A stretch of 15,968 nt of DNA from Parcubacteria group bacterium (GCA_016784285.1 JADHUX010000004.1:1-15968), one strand, 5' to 3'; numbered from the stretch's first letter, positions 1 through 8,104 are shown. Numbers and translations: made by a program. The notes: generated by a model not told the origin, from the sequence alone.

Positions 1-1613
1 AATATTATAAAAAAGCTATTTTCTTTCTTTTTATTTCCTAAAATATTTCTTAAAATCTTCTTATACCAATCTCTTATCTTTGAAGTTATTATTTCTTGTT
101 TTTCTTCAAATACAGAGAAGCCTCTTTGTTTCAAAGCTTTTGCTGATATAAGAGGGATTATCCCAAGTGCTACAAAGAGTGACGCAATAAGCACAAAAAT
201 AATAGTAAACGGAATACCAGCTATAAACTCACCAGTAACTCCTGATATGAAAAACAGTGGTGCAAACACAGCAATAGTGGTCATAGTTCCAGATGTAAGT
301 GGCCAATGGAATTCTTTTATAGTTTTCTGTGCTGCGCCCTTACCTACTAGACCATCTCTCATATTTGTATGAGTACCTTCTGTTACCACAATCGCAGAGT
401 CTACTAAGATACCAACGGCCAAAATAAGTGAGAAAAGACTAATAAAGTTAATAGTGTTACCAGTTATATGAAGTGCGACAAAGCCAATCAAGAATGAAAG
501 CGGTATAGCAAGTCCTGCAATGAGTGCCTCACGCCAACCAATCGCTATAAAAAGTATTACCATAACTAGCACTATAGTCTGAAGTCCAGTGAACGACAGG
601 GTTCTTAGGTCATCCTTTACAAACTCGCCAGTGTCTAATGCTACAAGAACTGTGGTATCTACAAGTACACTGTCATTTTGGAGTTCTGTAAGCTTTTCTC
701 TTACGCTGTCAGCAATTTTTGTAATATCTCCCCCTCTCTTTTTAAATACAGAAAACGTAACAGCCTGCTCTGACGGTGCACCATCAATACTTATCCTTGA
801 GAATGATGTAGTCTTACTTACACCATCTGATACAAAAGCAACATCACGAACATATATCGGCTGTCCGTCTGTAGTACCTATTACCATATTCTCTATCTCT
901 CTAGTTTCTTCTATCTCCCCTTCAAACTTTACAGAATATTCTATACCGTCAAGTGTAATACCTCCTATCGGGAGTGATGTGTTTGAAGTAGACAAAGCTC
1001 GTACTACATCTACAAGTCTTATACCAAATTTGTGTAATTGTTTCTTATTTACAACTACTTGTACTTCTCTTTCTTGTATTCCACTTTTTATTACCTTAGA
1101 TACTCCTTTTACACTTTTGAGTTCATCTATAGTATCATCTGCAAGTTCTATAAACTTTGTTACAGGCAAGTCACTTGCTATTGATACAAGCATTATCGGT
1201 TGATCAACAAAGTTTACATCTGAGACAAACGGATCTTCTGCGTCACTTGGTAATTCTCTTTTTATCTTTTCTACTTCGTCTTTTACATCCCTTACTGATT
1301 CATCAATATCTGCATCAGCATTGAACTCTGTTACTACTACTGACACTCCTTCACGAGAGACTGACGTGATCTTATTGACTTCATCTAGATTATTGTTGAG
1401 CGCTTCTTCTATCTCATTTGTTACAAGTTCTTCTACGTCTTCTGCTCCGGCGCCTGGGAATATTGTAGTTGTTATAGCTATAGGTATCTGTACTTCAGGT
1501 GAAGATTCTTTAGGTATTACAATCACTGAAAAAACTCCAAAGAAAAGTAAAGCGACTATAAGTAGTGCTGTAAAACTTGATTTTTTTAAAAAGAAATTCC
1601 AAATACCTGACAT
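1..1613 (-). CDS. RND-family efflux transporter, N-terminal half (cut by window start)
   Basis: Inner-membrane pump of the AcrB/MexB-like RND superfamily, which exports substrates using the proton gradient. The 537 visible codons are open to the window edge, about half of the usual 1000-1050 aa. Seen in order: a first membrane helix near residues 12-33, a porter-domain start with the RND-typical FPGAGAEDVEELVT stretch, then from about residue 335 a cluster of helices including GILVDSAIVVTEG. That segment is the family's TM4 proton-relay motif; it keeps one Asp where AcrB-type pumps have two, with Ser at the second position. The ATG at 1613 lies 3 bp after the membrane fusion protein stop, so the two are co-transcribed and probably translationally coupled; no strong Shine-Dalgarno is seen. 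Substrate cannot be told. Confidence 0.9.
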   Translation of the reverse strand, partial: MSGIWNFFLKKSSFTALLIVALLFFGVFSVIVIPKESSPEVQIPIAITTTIFPGAGAEDVEELVTNEIEEALNNNLDEVNKITSVSREGVSVVVTEFNADADIDESVRDVKDEVEKIKRELPSDAEDPFVSDVNFVDQPIMLVSIASDLPVTKFIELADDTIDELKSVKGVSKVIKSGIQEREVQVVVNKKQLHKFGIRLVDVVRALSTSNTSLPIGGITLDGIEYSVKFEGEIEETREIENMVIGTTDGQPIYVRDVAFVSDGVSKTTSFSRISIDGAPSEQAVTFSVFKKRGGDITKIADSVREKLTELQNDSVLVDTTVLVALDTGEFVKDDLRTLSFTGLQTIVLVMVILFIAIGWREALIAGLAIPLSFLIGFVALHITGNTINFISLFSLILAVGILVDSAIVVTEGTHTNMRDGLVGKGAAQKTIKEFHWPLTSGTMTTIAVFAPLFFISGVTGEFIAGIPFTIIFVLIASLFVALGIIPLISAKALKQRGFSVFEEKQEIITSKIRDWYKKILRNILGNKKKENSFFII

Positions 1614-1616
1614 AAG

Positions 1617-3164
1617 CTATTTTACTATTACTTCTTGCCCTGCTTTAAATCCTCTTGCATCAAGAACTATTTCCATATCGTTAGTCACACCAGAGAAAAC
1701 GATTATCCCATTTCCTACGATAGACCCTACAGATACTTCGTGCTTACTAAGTCTGTTATCTTTATCTAAAGTAAATACAAATATTCCATCAGTTGTTATC
1801 TTCAAAGCAGAAATCGGTACTATGATTTCTTTCACATTTGTATCTACTATGAAAGAGCGCTCTACTTCAAGCTCTACTGACTCACCTTCTATAAAGTCTG
1901 TTTCAGAGTCTACAATAGCTATTTTTATTTCTATTTTCTTTGTCTTTTTATCAAGTGCTGGAGCAACTTCTGACACAGTACCAACGAACTCACTCTCTAT
2001 AAGAGCTTGCGCTCCTATATTGATATGTTGTTTATCATCTTCTGTTATGTATGTTGTTATCTCAAGTGCGTCACTATTTGAAACTACAAGAGCTGGTTCA
2101 AAAAGCGACACGAAGTTTCCTTTTTCTATCTCAATATCATTTATAGTTCCTGATATAGGAGATCGTATTATTGTCTTTTCAAGAGTTACTTGTGCCTGCC
2201 TCAATGAAGCTCTGGCTACTAGCACATCTTCTTCTCTACCACCTGCAAACCCTTCTTCTTGCTGTTTCTTTGCTATATCGTAACTTACAATTTTATTGTT
2301 TAAATTATCTTTTGCAGAAGAGATATCAGAAAGTGAAGTATTTATATTTGTTCTAGATGTAAGTACTGCAGTTTTGTATCCATCTATCGTTGTCTGACTC
2401 AAACCACTATTTGCATTTAGAGAGTTTACTGCAAGTGCAGAAGTATCTAGAAAATCTCTTAAATATGTAAGATTACTTTCTGACTCATCTAAAAGAGCGA
2501 ACAAGTCACTTTCTTGCGTTGCATTATTTAATTTATTATTCCAGTCTTCTAAAATGTTGCCTAGTACAGATCGTCCGGTTTCTATATCTATTGCTAATTG
2601 AGAATTTGTAACAACAAAAGTCAGCTTTGGATTCTCACTTTCTGGATTACTTATAAACTGATCTATTTTGTTACGCACTACGTCATCAGCAGTTGCAAAC
2701 TCACTCCGCAATGTATTGATAGTCGCTTGCTTTGCCTCACTTAACAGATCATCTGCTTGCTGGAGCTTTAGCTCAAGTATTGATATCTGCTCAGAGCGAG
2801 ATCCTTGTAAAGTCTTAGCTAGTGCAGCTTCAGCGGAAGCTACTTGCGCACGTTGTAATGAGTTTTCTATCTCTGCGATAATCCTACCTTTCTGTACAAA
2901 CTCTCCTACATTAGCATATACACCTATTACTTCTCCTGAGACTTCTGTTTTTACTGTAACTTCGTTTTCAGATGTAACTCCACCCACTAAAGGCAGTGGA
3001 ATATCTTTTTCTTGCAAATCTTTTATAGAGATTATACTTACTTCTTTTAGAGTTTCAACAATCACATTATCATCAGTTTTTTTACTACGTGAAAGAATAG
3101 CAAAGCCTATAGCTACGCCAACAAGTATTGATATCAGTGCAATTATCAGTATTTTTTTAATCAT
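1617..3164 (-). CDS. RND efflux membrane fusion protein (HlyD/AcrA-like adaptor)
   Basis: Periplasmic-adaptor-type subunit pairing with the RND pump encoded 3 bp downstream. The 515-aa product starts with a membrane anchor (about residues 4-24), then a first half-lipoyl segment containing VKTEVSGEVIGVYANVGEFVQKG cut short here as SGEVIGVYANVGEFVQKG (about 74-93), a long helical hairpin (about 100-310) and a second half-lipoyl segment (IIRSPISGTINDIEIEKGNF). Beta-barrel and membrane-proximal domains complete the C-terminus. It is longer than AcrA (397 aa), mainly because of the hairpin region. The ATG at 3164 follows a run ending TGGTAAATA then six bases, a weak extended -10 that would give a leaderless mRNA. 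No outer-membrane TolC partner is in view, as expected if the cell has a single membrane. Confidence 0.9.
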   Translation of the reverse strand: MIKKILIIALISILVGVAIGFAILSRSKKTDDNVIVETLKEVSIISIKDLQEKDIPLPLVGGVTSENEVTVKTEVSGEVIGVYANVGEFVQKGRIIAEIENSLQRAQVASAEAALAKTLQGSRSEQISILELKLQQADDLLSEAKQATINTLRSEFATADDVVRNKIDQFISNPESENPKLTFVVTNSQLAIDIETGRSVLGNILEDWNNKLNNATQESDLFALLDESESNLTYLRDFLDTSALAVNSLNANSGLSQTTIDGYKTAVLTSRTNINTSLSDISSAKDNLNNKIVSYDIAKKQQEEGFAGGREEDVLVARASLRQAQVTLEKTIIRSPISGTINDIEIEKGNFVSLFEPALVVSNSDALEITTYITEDDKQHINIGAQALIESEFVGTVSEVAPALDKKTKKIEIKIAIVDSETDFIEGESVELEVERSFIVDTNVKEIIVPISALKITTDGIFVFTLDKDNRLSKHEVSVGSIVGNGIIVFSGVTNDMEIVLDARGFKAGQEVIVK

Positions 3165-3236
3165 AATATTTATTTACCAATTTTTAAGTAATTTAAAAAA
3201 TAATGGCAAGTGTACCACATTTTTACCCATAAGTAA

Positions 3237-3263
3237 ACAACCCCTCCAGTGTGAAGGGGCTGT
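3237..3263 (-). terminator. Probable intrinsic terminator after the 66-aa gene
   Basis: Read on the minus strand, ACA-CCCCT pairs with AGGGG-TGT around a 9-nt loop with one internal mismatch, followed by TTTACTT. It separates the 66-aa gene from the efflux operon. The U tract is modest. Confidence 0.5.
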
Positions 3264-3301
3264 ATAAACGGGTGTGTTTGGTACTAGCGGAGGAAATATT
3301 A

Positions 3302-3502
3302 CTAACTATCACTTAATACCGATGTATCATTTACTTCATTGGAATTTGCTATTATTGCTTCAAAAACAGAATTATTCTTACCTCTTTTTATTCCAGACTC
3401 CGCACTATTATTCATATTATTTTGTACTGTAGCTAACAACCCTTTTCCTTTCATTGCACTTTCTACTAATTCTCTACTAGGCCTCGCGTAGTCCATACTC
3501 AC
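3302..3502 (-). CDS. Hypothetical 66-aa soluble protein, GTG start
   Basis: Unrecognised small hydrophilic protein, rich in Asn and Ser, with no membrane segment, signal peptide or cysteine. GTG at 3502 is preferred because GAGAGGGG sits 6 nt upstream; the in-frame ATG at 3496 would be 12 nt away. It has its own well-formed promoter (-35 TTGACT, 16 bp, -10 TATAAT) and its own terminator, so it looks like a genuine monocistronic gene. The roughly 55-nt leader contains a perfect 12-bp palindrome (3542-3553). The function cannot be inferred. Confidence 0.6.
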   Translation of the reverse strand: MSMDYARPSRELVESAMKGKGLLATVQNNMNNSAESGIKRGKNNSVFEAIIANSNEVNDTSVLSDS

Positions 3503-3541
3503 ATTAATCCCCTCTCTTTTTCAAAATTAGCTAAAATAAAT

Positions 3542-3553
3542 ATTTGTACAAAT
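3542..3553. promoter_or_regulatory. Palindrome ATTTGTACAAAT near the transcription start
   Basis: Perfect 12-bp palindrome about 12 bp downstream of the -10 box of the 66-aa gene, in the early transcribed region. This is where a dimeric repressor would bind. Operator function is inference only. Confidence 0.3.
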
Positions 3554-3564
3554 TTCTATTTTAA

Positions 3565-3592
3565 ATTATAGACCTATAAAAACAGTAGTCAA
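3565..3592 (-). promoter_or_regulatory. Sigma-70-type promoter for the 66-aa gene
   Basis: On the minus strand, -35 TTGACT (3587-3592) and -10 TATAAT (3565-3570) are 16 bp apart, matching consensus at 5/6 and 6/6 positions. The -35 box lies in the loop and right arm of the terminator hairpin of the preceding operon. Confidence 0.65.
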
Positions 3593-3606
3593 ACATAGCT
3601 ACTGTT
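3577..3606 (-). terminator. Intrinsic terminator of the xfp operon (second hairpin)
   Basis: Minus strand AACAGTAG, a 10-nt loop, then CTACTGTT running into TTTTTATA. This is an 8-bp perfect stem with a U tract. It is the second of two hairpins downstream of the DUF456 gene. Confidence 0.7.
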
Positions 3607-3615
3607 GATAACTAC

Positions 3616-3640
3616 AACACCGAGGTCGGACCTCGGTGTT
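3616..3640 (-). terminator. Strong hairpin after the DUF456 gene
   Basis: Perfect 11-bp stem AACACCGAGGT/ACCTCGGTGTT with a 3-nt loop, 24 bp after the stop of the last operon gene. The following U content is low (TGTAGTTATC), so it may terminate weakly or protect the mRNA 3' end. The next hairpin at 3577-3606 has the better U tract. Confidence 0.65.
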
Positions 3641-3663
3641 AATCTATTTAAATATAAATAATA

Positions 3664-4143
3664 TTATATAAAGAATACAAAGATTATAAATAAAATGAAG
3701 AATATGATCGCAAGCAATGTATTGAGCAATATCCCAGAAATGGATCCTATAAGCGAGCCTGTAGCTGCTTTTATAGCTTTTTGTGCATCACTCTTAAGTA
3801 CAAACTCTGCTATAAACACTCCTATAAAAAGACCTATAAACCCACCAAACGGAGGTAAAAGCAAAACACCTAGTACCAAACCAAGAAAGCCAAACAATAT
3901 TCCTTTTCTTGACGCACCTCCATACTTTGCACCTACTATTCCTGCAAAATAATCAATGAGTATTGAGATAATCAATATCCCAGCAAAGATGCCGATGTCT
4001 TGCAAAGTAACAACCTCAAAACCATCCATAAAACCGTAAGCAAGTACAACCAAGAACATATAAGGCATTGCTGGCATCATTGGAATGAGGGCCATAAACA
4101 TCCCTGGGAATATAAGAATTGTAAATATAATAGGTAAGAACAT
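3664..4143 (-). CDS. DUF456 family integral membrane protein
   Basis: Uncharacterised polytopic membrane protein of 159 aa. The sequence is almost wholly hydrophobic, with about four or five helices. A central glycine-rich stretch (DYFAGIVGAKYGGASRKG, about residues 64-81, then LPPFGGFIGLFIGVFIAEF, about 96-114) is typical of DUF456. Its ATG is one base after the stop of the Kazal-like gene (TAATATG), so translation is very probably coupled. It is the last gene of the phosphoketolase operon, and two hairpins follow it. No biochemical role is known for the family; the operon context suggests an envelope function but does not prove one. Confidence 0.8.
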   Translation of the reverse strand: MFLPIIFTILIFPGMFMALIPMMPAMPYMFLVVLAYGFMDGFEVVTLQDIGIFAGILIISILIDYFAGIVGAKYGGASRKGILFGFLGLVLGVLLLPPFGGFIGLFIGVFIAEFVLKSDAQKAIKAATGSLIGSISGILLNTLLAIIFFILFIIFVFFI

Positions 4144-4144
4144 A

Positions 4145-4483
4145 TTATTCTACTATACACTCACCTTCCACATATGTATCAACAAGTGAGTTTTTACATG
4201 CATTGCATGAATTAGAAAAAGTCTCTTGAACTGGTGGACATGGTGATGTGACACACTGCACATTGATCTTTGCACAAACTGGTTTAAATATTTCAATACA
4301 AGCGTCAACATTTCTTTGTTCTGGTTCACAGCCAAATACTTGCTTTTGAGTATCGACTACTTTTGTATCTCCTTGTATTACTTTGTCATCAAAAGGTCTT
4401 GGTAGAGACTCTGCACCTTTAAACAAAACCACAGCAACAAGCCCTAATATTATTACAAATATTATAAGTATCGTGTTTTTCAT
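4145..4483 (-). CDS. Membrane-anchored Kazal-like Cys-rich protein
   Basis: A 112-aa protein with an N-terminal signal anchor (about residues 4-22) and an extracytoplasmic domain holding eight cysteines (52, 62, 70, 77, 82, 93, 96, 109). The stretch FKPVC followed by TFSNSCNAC and a final EGEC resembles the bacterial Kazal-type protease-inhibitor fold (usual pattern PVC...TYxNxCxAxC). The ATG at 4483 is chosen because it starts the signal anchor and lies 2 bp after the preceding stop. A longer frame up to 4564 would run through the 52-aa gene. Protease inhibition is family knowledge, not shown here; a plain disulfide-stabilised binding domain is the alternative. Confidence 0.7.
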   Translation of the reverse strand: MKNTILIIFVIILGLVAVVLFKGAESLPRPFDDKVIQGDTKVVDTQKQVFGCEPEQRNVDACIEIFKPVCAKINVQCVTSPCPPVQETFSNSCNACKNSLVDTYVEGECIVE

Positions 4484-4485
4484 AT

Positions 4486-4644
4486 TTATGATTGATTTTT
4501 TATTAATCCTATTATTCCTATGAATATAAATAGGATTGCAAGAGCGTTTAGAGCTGTGCTCCAAGTTTCACTTAAATTCTCAAAAAATATATTGTGTGCA
4601 AAACCTATAGCTACTCCTAGTATTGCAATTTTTATACTTCCCAT
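4486..4644 (-). CDS. 52-aa two-helix membrane peptide
   Basis: Small ORF tucked between the acetate kinase stop (7 bp away) and the Kazal-like gene (2 bp away). It begins MGSIKIAILGVAIGF and ends GLIKNQS. Two hydrophobic segments (about residues 4-20 and 31-48) flank a short polar loop containing ENLSETW. The spacing, the shared strand and the absence of any other gene in the gap support it as a real operon member. No obvious Shine-Dalgarno is present, so translation is probably by coupling. I do not recognise a family. Confidence 0.65.
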   Translation of the reverse strand: MGSIKIAILGVAIGFAHNIFFENLSETWSTALNALAILFIFIGIIGLIKNQS

Positions 4645-4651
4645 ATTAATA

Positions 4652-5680
4652 TTATTCTAATATATTTAATGTCTTCAATGCAATCTCTTCAAGTTCATTT
4701 ACCTTAATAACTTTAATATCATTTATTTGAAGACCGTCTAATATCATCTCTCTCATACTTGACGATCTTTCGCTTATTGTTCCTGAGAATATAAGCAAAT
4801 CTAAGCCTCCAAGTACTGCTGTATAAGCACCTATATATTTTTTTATATTATATACAAATACTTCAAGTGCAAGCTTGGCATTCTCATCGCCACTGTCTTT
4901 CAAATCAAAAAGTTCTTTTATATGTCCTGTCTTTCCACTTATACCTAATAAACCACACTTAGTATTTAAATATTCATTAAGCTGGTCTAGGTTCATGTTC
5001 TTTTCTTTTGCAAGCTCAATAAGAGCGCCTGCATCAATATTGCCAACACGCGTAGACATAGGAAGTCCTTCAAGTGGTGTAGCACCCATAGATGTGTCAA
5101 AGCTTTTACCGTCTTTTACTGCTGTGACACTAGCACCACCACCTAAATGCGCGACTATTATCCTAGCGGGTATACTTCCCTCCTCTTCTTGAATCTTTCG
5201 TAAAGCAGATTGGATTGCAATACCATGATACCCAAACTTATAGATGTCTCCAGACTTCGCATCATCTTGTGGAATATTATAAATACTAGAGTGTCGAGGT
5301 AAATTAGAATGAAACGCACTGTCTGACACACCAATCATTGGTATACTTGGTAAAAGTTTTTTTAATTTTTCTATCTCATCTATAACAGGACTTAAGTGAA
5401 GTGGCGCGCGGTCTTTTACTTTTTTTAGCTTCTTTAGATATTCATCGTCTATTATTTTATCTTCTCTAAAGTAACTTCCTGATGCTACAACCCTTAGTCC
5501 AATACCTGCAATGCTTTCTTCTTTAGTTTGCTCTATGAATTTCTCACAAGTATTTTCAAAATCAACCAGATCCATTTCATCTTTTTCAAAATGTTCTGAG
5601 AGCTGTTCTTCTTTTCCATTATAAATAGCATATCTTTTTGATACACTACCTAAGTTTATAATTAAATATTTCTTTTCCAT
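4652..5680 (-). CDS. ackA: Acetate kinase family protein (divergent)
   Basis: Acetokinase-family enzyme, expected to convert acetyl phosphate plus ADP to acetate plus ATP. The product is 342 aa, against about 400 for typical AckA. Motifs seen: N-terminal NLGSVSKRY (family NxGSxSxK), RVVASG, PLHLSP, SDSAFH, GYHG, HLGGGASV, DTSMGATPLEGLPMSTRVGN and a C-terminal SGTISERSS where AckA usually has TGGIGENS. HLGGG replaces the usual HLGNG, as in butyrate kinases. The ATG at 5680 overlaps the phosphoketolase gene by 19 nt. A TTG at 5686, 8 nt after GGAG, is an alternative start adding two residues. The position behind phosphoketolase strongly supports the acetate kinase role. Confidence 0.82.
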   Translation of the reverse strand: MEKKYLIINLGSVSKRYAIYNGKEEQLSEHFEKDEMDLVDFENTCEKFIEQTKEESIAGIGLRVVASGSYFREDKIIDDEYLKKLKKVKDRAPLHLSPVIDEIEKLKKLLPSIPMIGVSDSAFHSNLPRHSSIYNIPQDDAKSGDIYKFGYHGIAIQSALRKIQEEEGSIPARIIVAHLGGGASVTAVKDGKSFDTSMGATPLEGLPMSTRVGNIDAGALIELAKEKNMNLDQLNEYLNTKCGLLGISGKTGHIKELFDLKDSGDENAKLALEVFVYNIKKYIGAYTAVLGGLDLLIFSGTISERSSSMREMILDGLQINDIKVIKVNELEEIALKTLNILE

Positions 5681-8025
5681 TTCCAATTTGTTATCTCCGG
5701 AAGGTCAGTTCCGTTTTCTTTAATATATACTATATGTTCGTTTATCTTTGCTTTGTATTTACTCACAAGAGCTCGCCTCTTGTCTTCATCTATTATACCT
5801 TGCTCGTAAGCTCTCTCAAATACATCTATAGCTATATGGTATCTACTTGTAGTGTTTCTGACCTGCATATCAAATGGTGTTGTTGTAGAACCATTCTCTA
5901 TATATCCATGTACATAAAACCTTCTCCTGTGCTTACCATAGTTAAAAAGTGTCTGCTTGAGAGTTTCAGGATATCCATGAAAGTTAAACACCACTGGCTT
6001 GTCTTCTGTGAAGTAATCATCAAAATTATCAAAAGGTACTTTGCAGTCTACGTCACCCAGACCAATAGCAGAAAGTGAGAGTATGTTTACAAAACGTGTC
6101 TTAATATCTGGTGCTTCGTCTTTTACTATATCTATACCAGCAAGTGACTCAAGCGTAAGGTAGTCCCCAACTCCAGCTACTACTACGTCAGGATTATCGT
6201 CACTTGCAAAATCCCAAACCATAAGACCTTGCTCAAGCTCTTTCTTTGATTGTTCTGCTGTAAGCCAATTAAACTTAGCTTTCTTACCTGCGACTATAAT
6301 ATTCATTTCATTCTTAGACTTAAGACATTTCTCCATTACCATAAGTGCACTATTTGCATCAGGAGGGAAATAAACATTTACAAAACAACCTTGTTTCTGG
6401 AGCATATTGTCTATAAAACCAGGGTTCTGATGTGAGAAGCCATTGTGCTCTTGTCGCCAACCAGACGATGTAAGAATATAATTTAAAGAAGCTATGTCTC
6501 CACGCCACGAAGTCTCTCGTGCGATCTTCAAGAACTTTGCATACTGATCTGCCATACTTGATACTATCTGCACAAAAGCTTCATACGATGCAAACACACA
6601 GTGCCTACCAGTAAGTACATAACCTTGCATAAGACCCTGAAGTGAATGCTCACTTAACATCTCTATTACTCGACCGTCAGGAGACATGTCTTTGTCCCAA
6701 CTTTCTTTTGGCCATACAAATGCTCTGCTAGTCTCTTCAAATACATCATAGAGTTTGTTTGAATAAGTCTCGTCTGGAGACATGAGTCTAAAGTTTTTGT
6801 TTTTATTGTTAAGTGCAAACACTTCCTTTAGATACATACCTATCTTCCTCATACTACTTGGGCACTCTTCTCCACACCCAACCGAATTATCGACAAACTT
6901 TGAAACTGTAGGAAGTAGAAGTGGAGTCATTGATTGTTCTCCACCAAATGTATGTTTGTTCAAACCCATTTTAAACTTATCATTTGGCACGAGATTTAGG
7001 ACATCTTCATCAAATCCATTCTCATCAAACAATTCATCAAACTCATATGACTTAAACCAACTTTCAAGTGCTGCCAAATCCTCAGCTTCTTCTCTTGCCT
7101 CTTTTGCAGGTACTTGATGTGAAAGAGAATTCCCTTCTACCTTTTCTCCATGAAGGTTCTTAATACCCGTCCAACCTTTAGGGGTACGTAGTATTATCAT
7201 TGGGAACTTCGGTTTCTCTACCTTTTCTCCTTCACGTGCTCGCTCTTGTATGTCTTGGATCTTTGCATAACACCACTCTAGCTTTTCTGCCATCTCTTCA
7301 TATGGGTCTTCAATACTATCAGTAACATCTACTATAAATGGTTCGTATCCATAGCCTACGAAAAGCGACTTAAGTTCCCTGTCAGACATTCTGCCGAAAA
7401 TAGTTGGTCCTGATATTTTGTATCCATTTAAGTGTAGTATCGGAAGTACTGCACCATTGGTTTTCGGATCTATGAATTTGTTCAAGTGCCATGCTGCTGC
7501 TGTCGGTCCAGTCTCAGCTTCACCGTCACCCACAAGACATGCCACTATAAGCTCTGGGTTATCAAGTATTGCACCATATGAAGTAGCGAGAGAATATCCG
7601 AGCTCACCACCCTCGAGTATTACCCCTGGTGCCTGCGGATTACTATGACTTGGAAAACCGTATGGCCAACTAAAGTTTTTAGATATATAACCAATACCTT
7701 CTTTAGTGTGAGTTGCATCTGGATAGTATTTCTCTAATGCACCTTCTAAAAATAGATTGGCCTGAAGCGCTGGGAAACCATGCCCAGGACCAAGTACAAA
7801 CATCATGTCTATATTATGCTTTTTTATTAAATAGTTTAAATGCGCATAGACAAAATTAATCCCAGGGCAAGTACCCCAGTGACCCATGAGCCGAGGTTTG
7901 ATATCTTCAGGTTTGAGTTTTTGCTCACCTATATAATTACCCTGCAAATAGATCTGCGCCACAGACAAGTAATTTGTCGCTCGTACGTATTTTCTTATCG
8001 CTTCTATATCACCAGTTATTTTCAT
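5662..8025 (-). CDS. xfp: Phosphoketolase (xylulose-5-phosphate/fructose-6-phosphate)
   Basis: Cytosolic thiamine-diphosphate enzyme that splits xylulose-5-P and/or fructose-6-P with phosphate into acetyl phosphate plus glyceraldehyde-3-P or erythrose-4-P. The 787-aa length is normal for the family. Motifs in order: GPGHG (79-83), the ThDP/Mg site GDGEAETG (166-173), HLNGYKI (198-204), SHQVP (302-306), WRQEHNGFSHQ (523-533), PPDAN (554-558) and TTPFDM (715-720). The start at 8025 (MKITGD) fits the family N-terminus; a longer frame to 8142 runs through a repeat and the promoter. An extended -10 (TGTTATACT) ends 6 bp before the ATG, suggesting a leaderless mRNA. It is the first of five co-oriented genes and overlaps the acetate kinase. 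Substrate preference is not resolvable. Confidence 0.95.
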   Translation of the reverse strand: MKITGDIEAIRKYVRATNYLSVAQIYLQGNYIGEQKLKPEDIKPRLMGHWGTCPGINFVYAHLNYLIKKHNIDMMFVLGPGHGFPALQANLFLEGALEKYYPDATHTKEGIGYISKNFSWPYGFPSHSNPQAPGVILEGGELGYSLATSYGAILDNPELIVACLVGDGEAETGPTAAAWHLNKFIDPKTNGAVLPILHLNGYKISGPTIFGRMSDRELKSLFVGYGYEPFIVDVTDSIEDPYEEMAEKLEWCYAKIQDIQERAREGEKVEKPKFPMIILRTPKGWTGIKNLHGEKVEGNSLSHQVPAKEAREEAEDLAALESWFKSYEFDELFDENGFDEDVLNLVPNDKFKMGLNKHTFGGEQSMTPLLLPTVSKFVDNSVGCGEECPSSMRKIGMYLKEVFALNNKNKNFRLMSPDETYSNKLYDVFEETSRAFVWPKESWDKDMSPDGRVIEMLSEHSLQGLMQGYVLTGRHCVFASYEAFVQIVSSMADQYAKFLKIARETSWRGDIASLNYILTSSGWRQEHNGFSHQNPGFIDNMLQKQGCFVNVYFPPDANSALMVMEKCLKSKNEMNIIVAGKKAKFNWLTAEQSKKELEQGLMVWDFASDDNPDVVVAGVGDYLTLESLAGIDIVKDEAPDIKTRFVNILSLSAIGLGDVDCKVPFDNFDDYFTEDKPVVFNFHGYPETLKQTLFNYGKHRRRFYVHGYIENGSTTTPFDMQVRNTTSRYHIAIDVFERAYEQGIIDEDKRRALVSKYKAKINEHIVYIKENGTDLPEITNWKWKRNI

Positions 8026-8031
8026 TGTCTT

Positions 8032-8040
8032 AGTATAACA
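8032..8040 (-). promoter_or_regulatory. Extended -10 promoter of the xfp operon
   Basis: Minus strand TGT-TATACT with the hexamer at 8032-8037, six bases before the xfp ATG at 8025. No convincing -35 is seen. Transcription would begin at or next to the A of the ATG. Confidence 0.6.
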
Positions 8041-8047
8041 AAGTTTC

Positions 8048-8104
8048 GCGGGAAAAGGTCTTTCCTCGTGGAGCGTAGCGGAAAGAGGTGAGACCTTAAG
8101 GAGC
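8048..8104 (+). repeat. 57-bp dispersed repeat, copy A
   Basis: Begins GCGGGAAAAGGTCTTTCCT and ends AGGAGC. It matches the minus strand of 15712-15768 at 47 of 57 positions without gaps, with conserved ends and a variable middle. The arms AAGGTCT/AGACCTT and CTTTCC/GGAAAG can form a stem-loop. It lies between the divergent promoters of xfp and the 132-aa gene, and is locally GC-richer than its surroundings. Confidence 0.75.

Noticed and set aside
589..3267. Plus-strand open frames inside the efflux genes (589-1203, 1321-2283, 2171-2356, 2668-3267)
   Set aside because: Their Ser/Thr-rich, low-complexity products are antisense shadows of the clear RND and adaptor genes and have no ribosome binding sites.
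4153..4335. 60-aa minus-strand frame rich in His and Val
   Set aside because: It lies wholly inside the Kazal-like gene in another frame and looks like a shadow.
4484..4564. 27-residue upstream extension of the Kazal-like protein
   Set aside because: It overlaps the 52-aa gene in another frame and would put basic residues before a normal signal anchor starting at MKNTIL.
5734..7648. Plus-strand frames inside xfp (5734-6078, 6250-6435, 6782-7117, 7418-7648)
   Set aside because: Antisense shadows of an unambiguous phosphoketolase gene.
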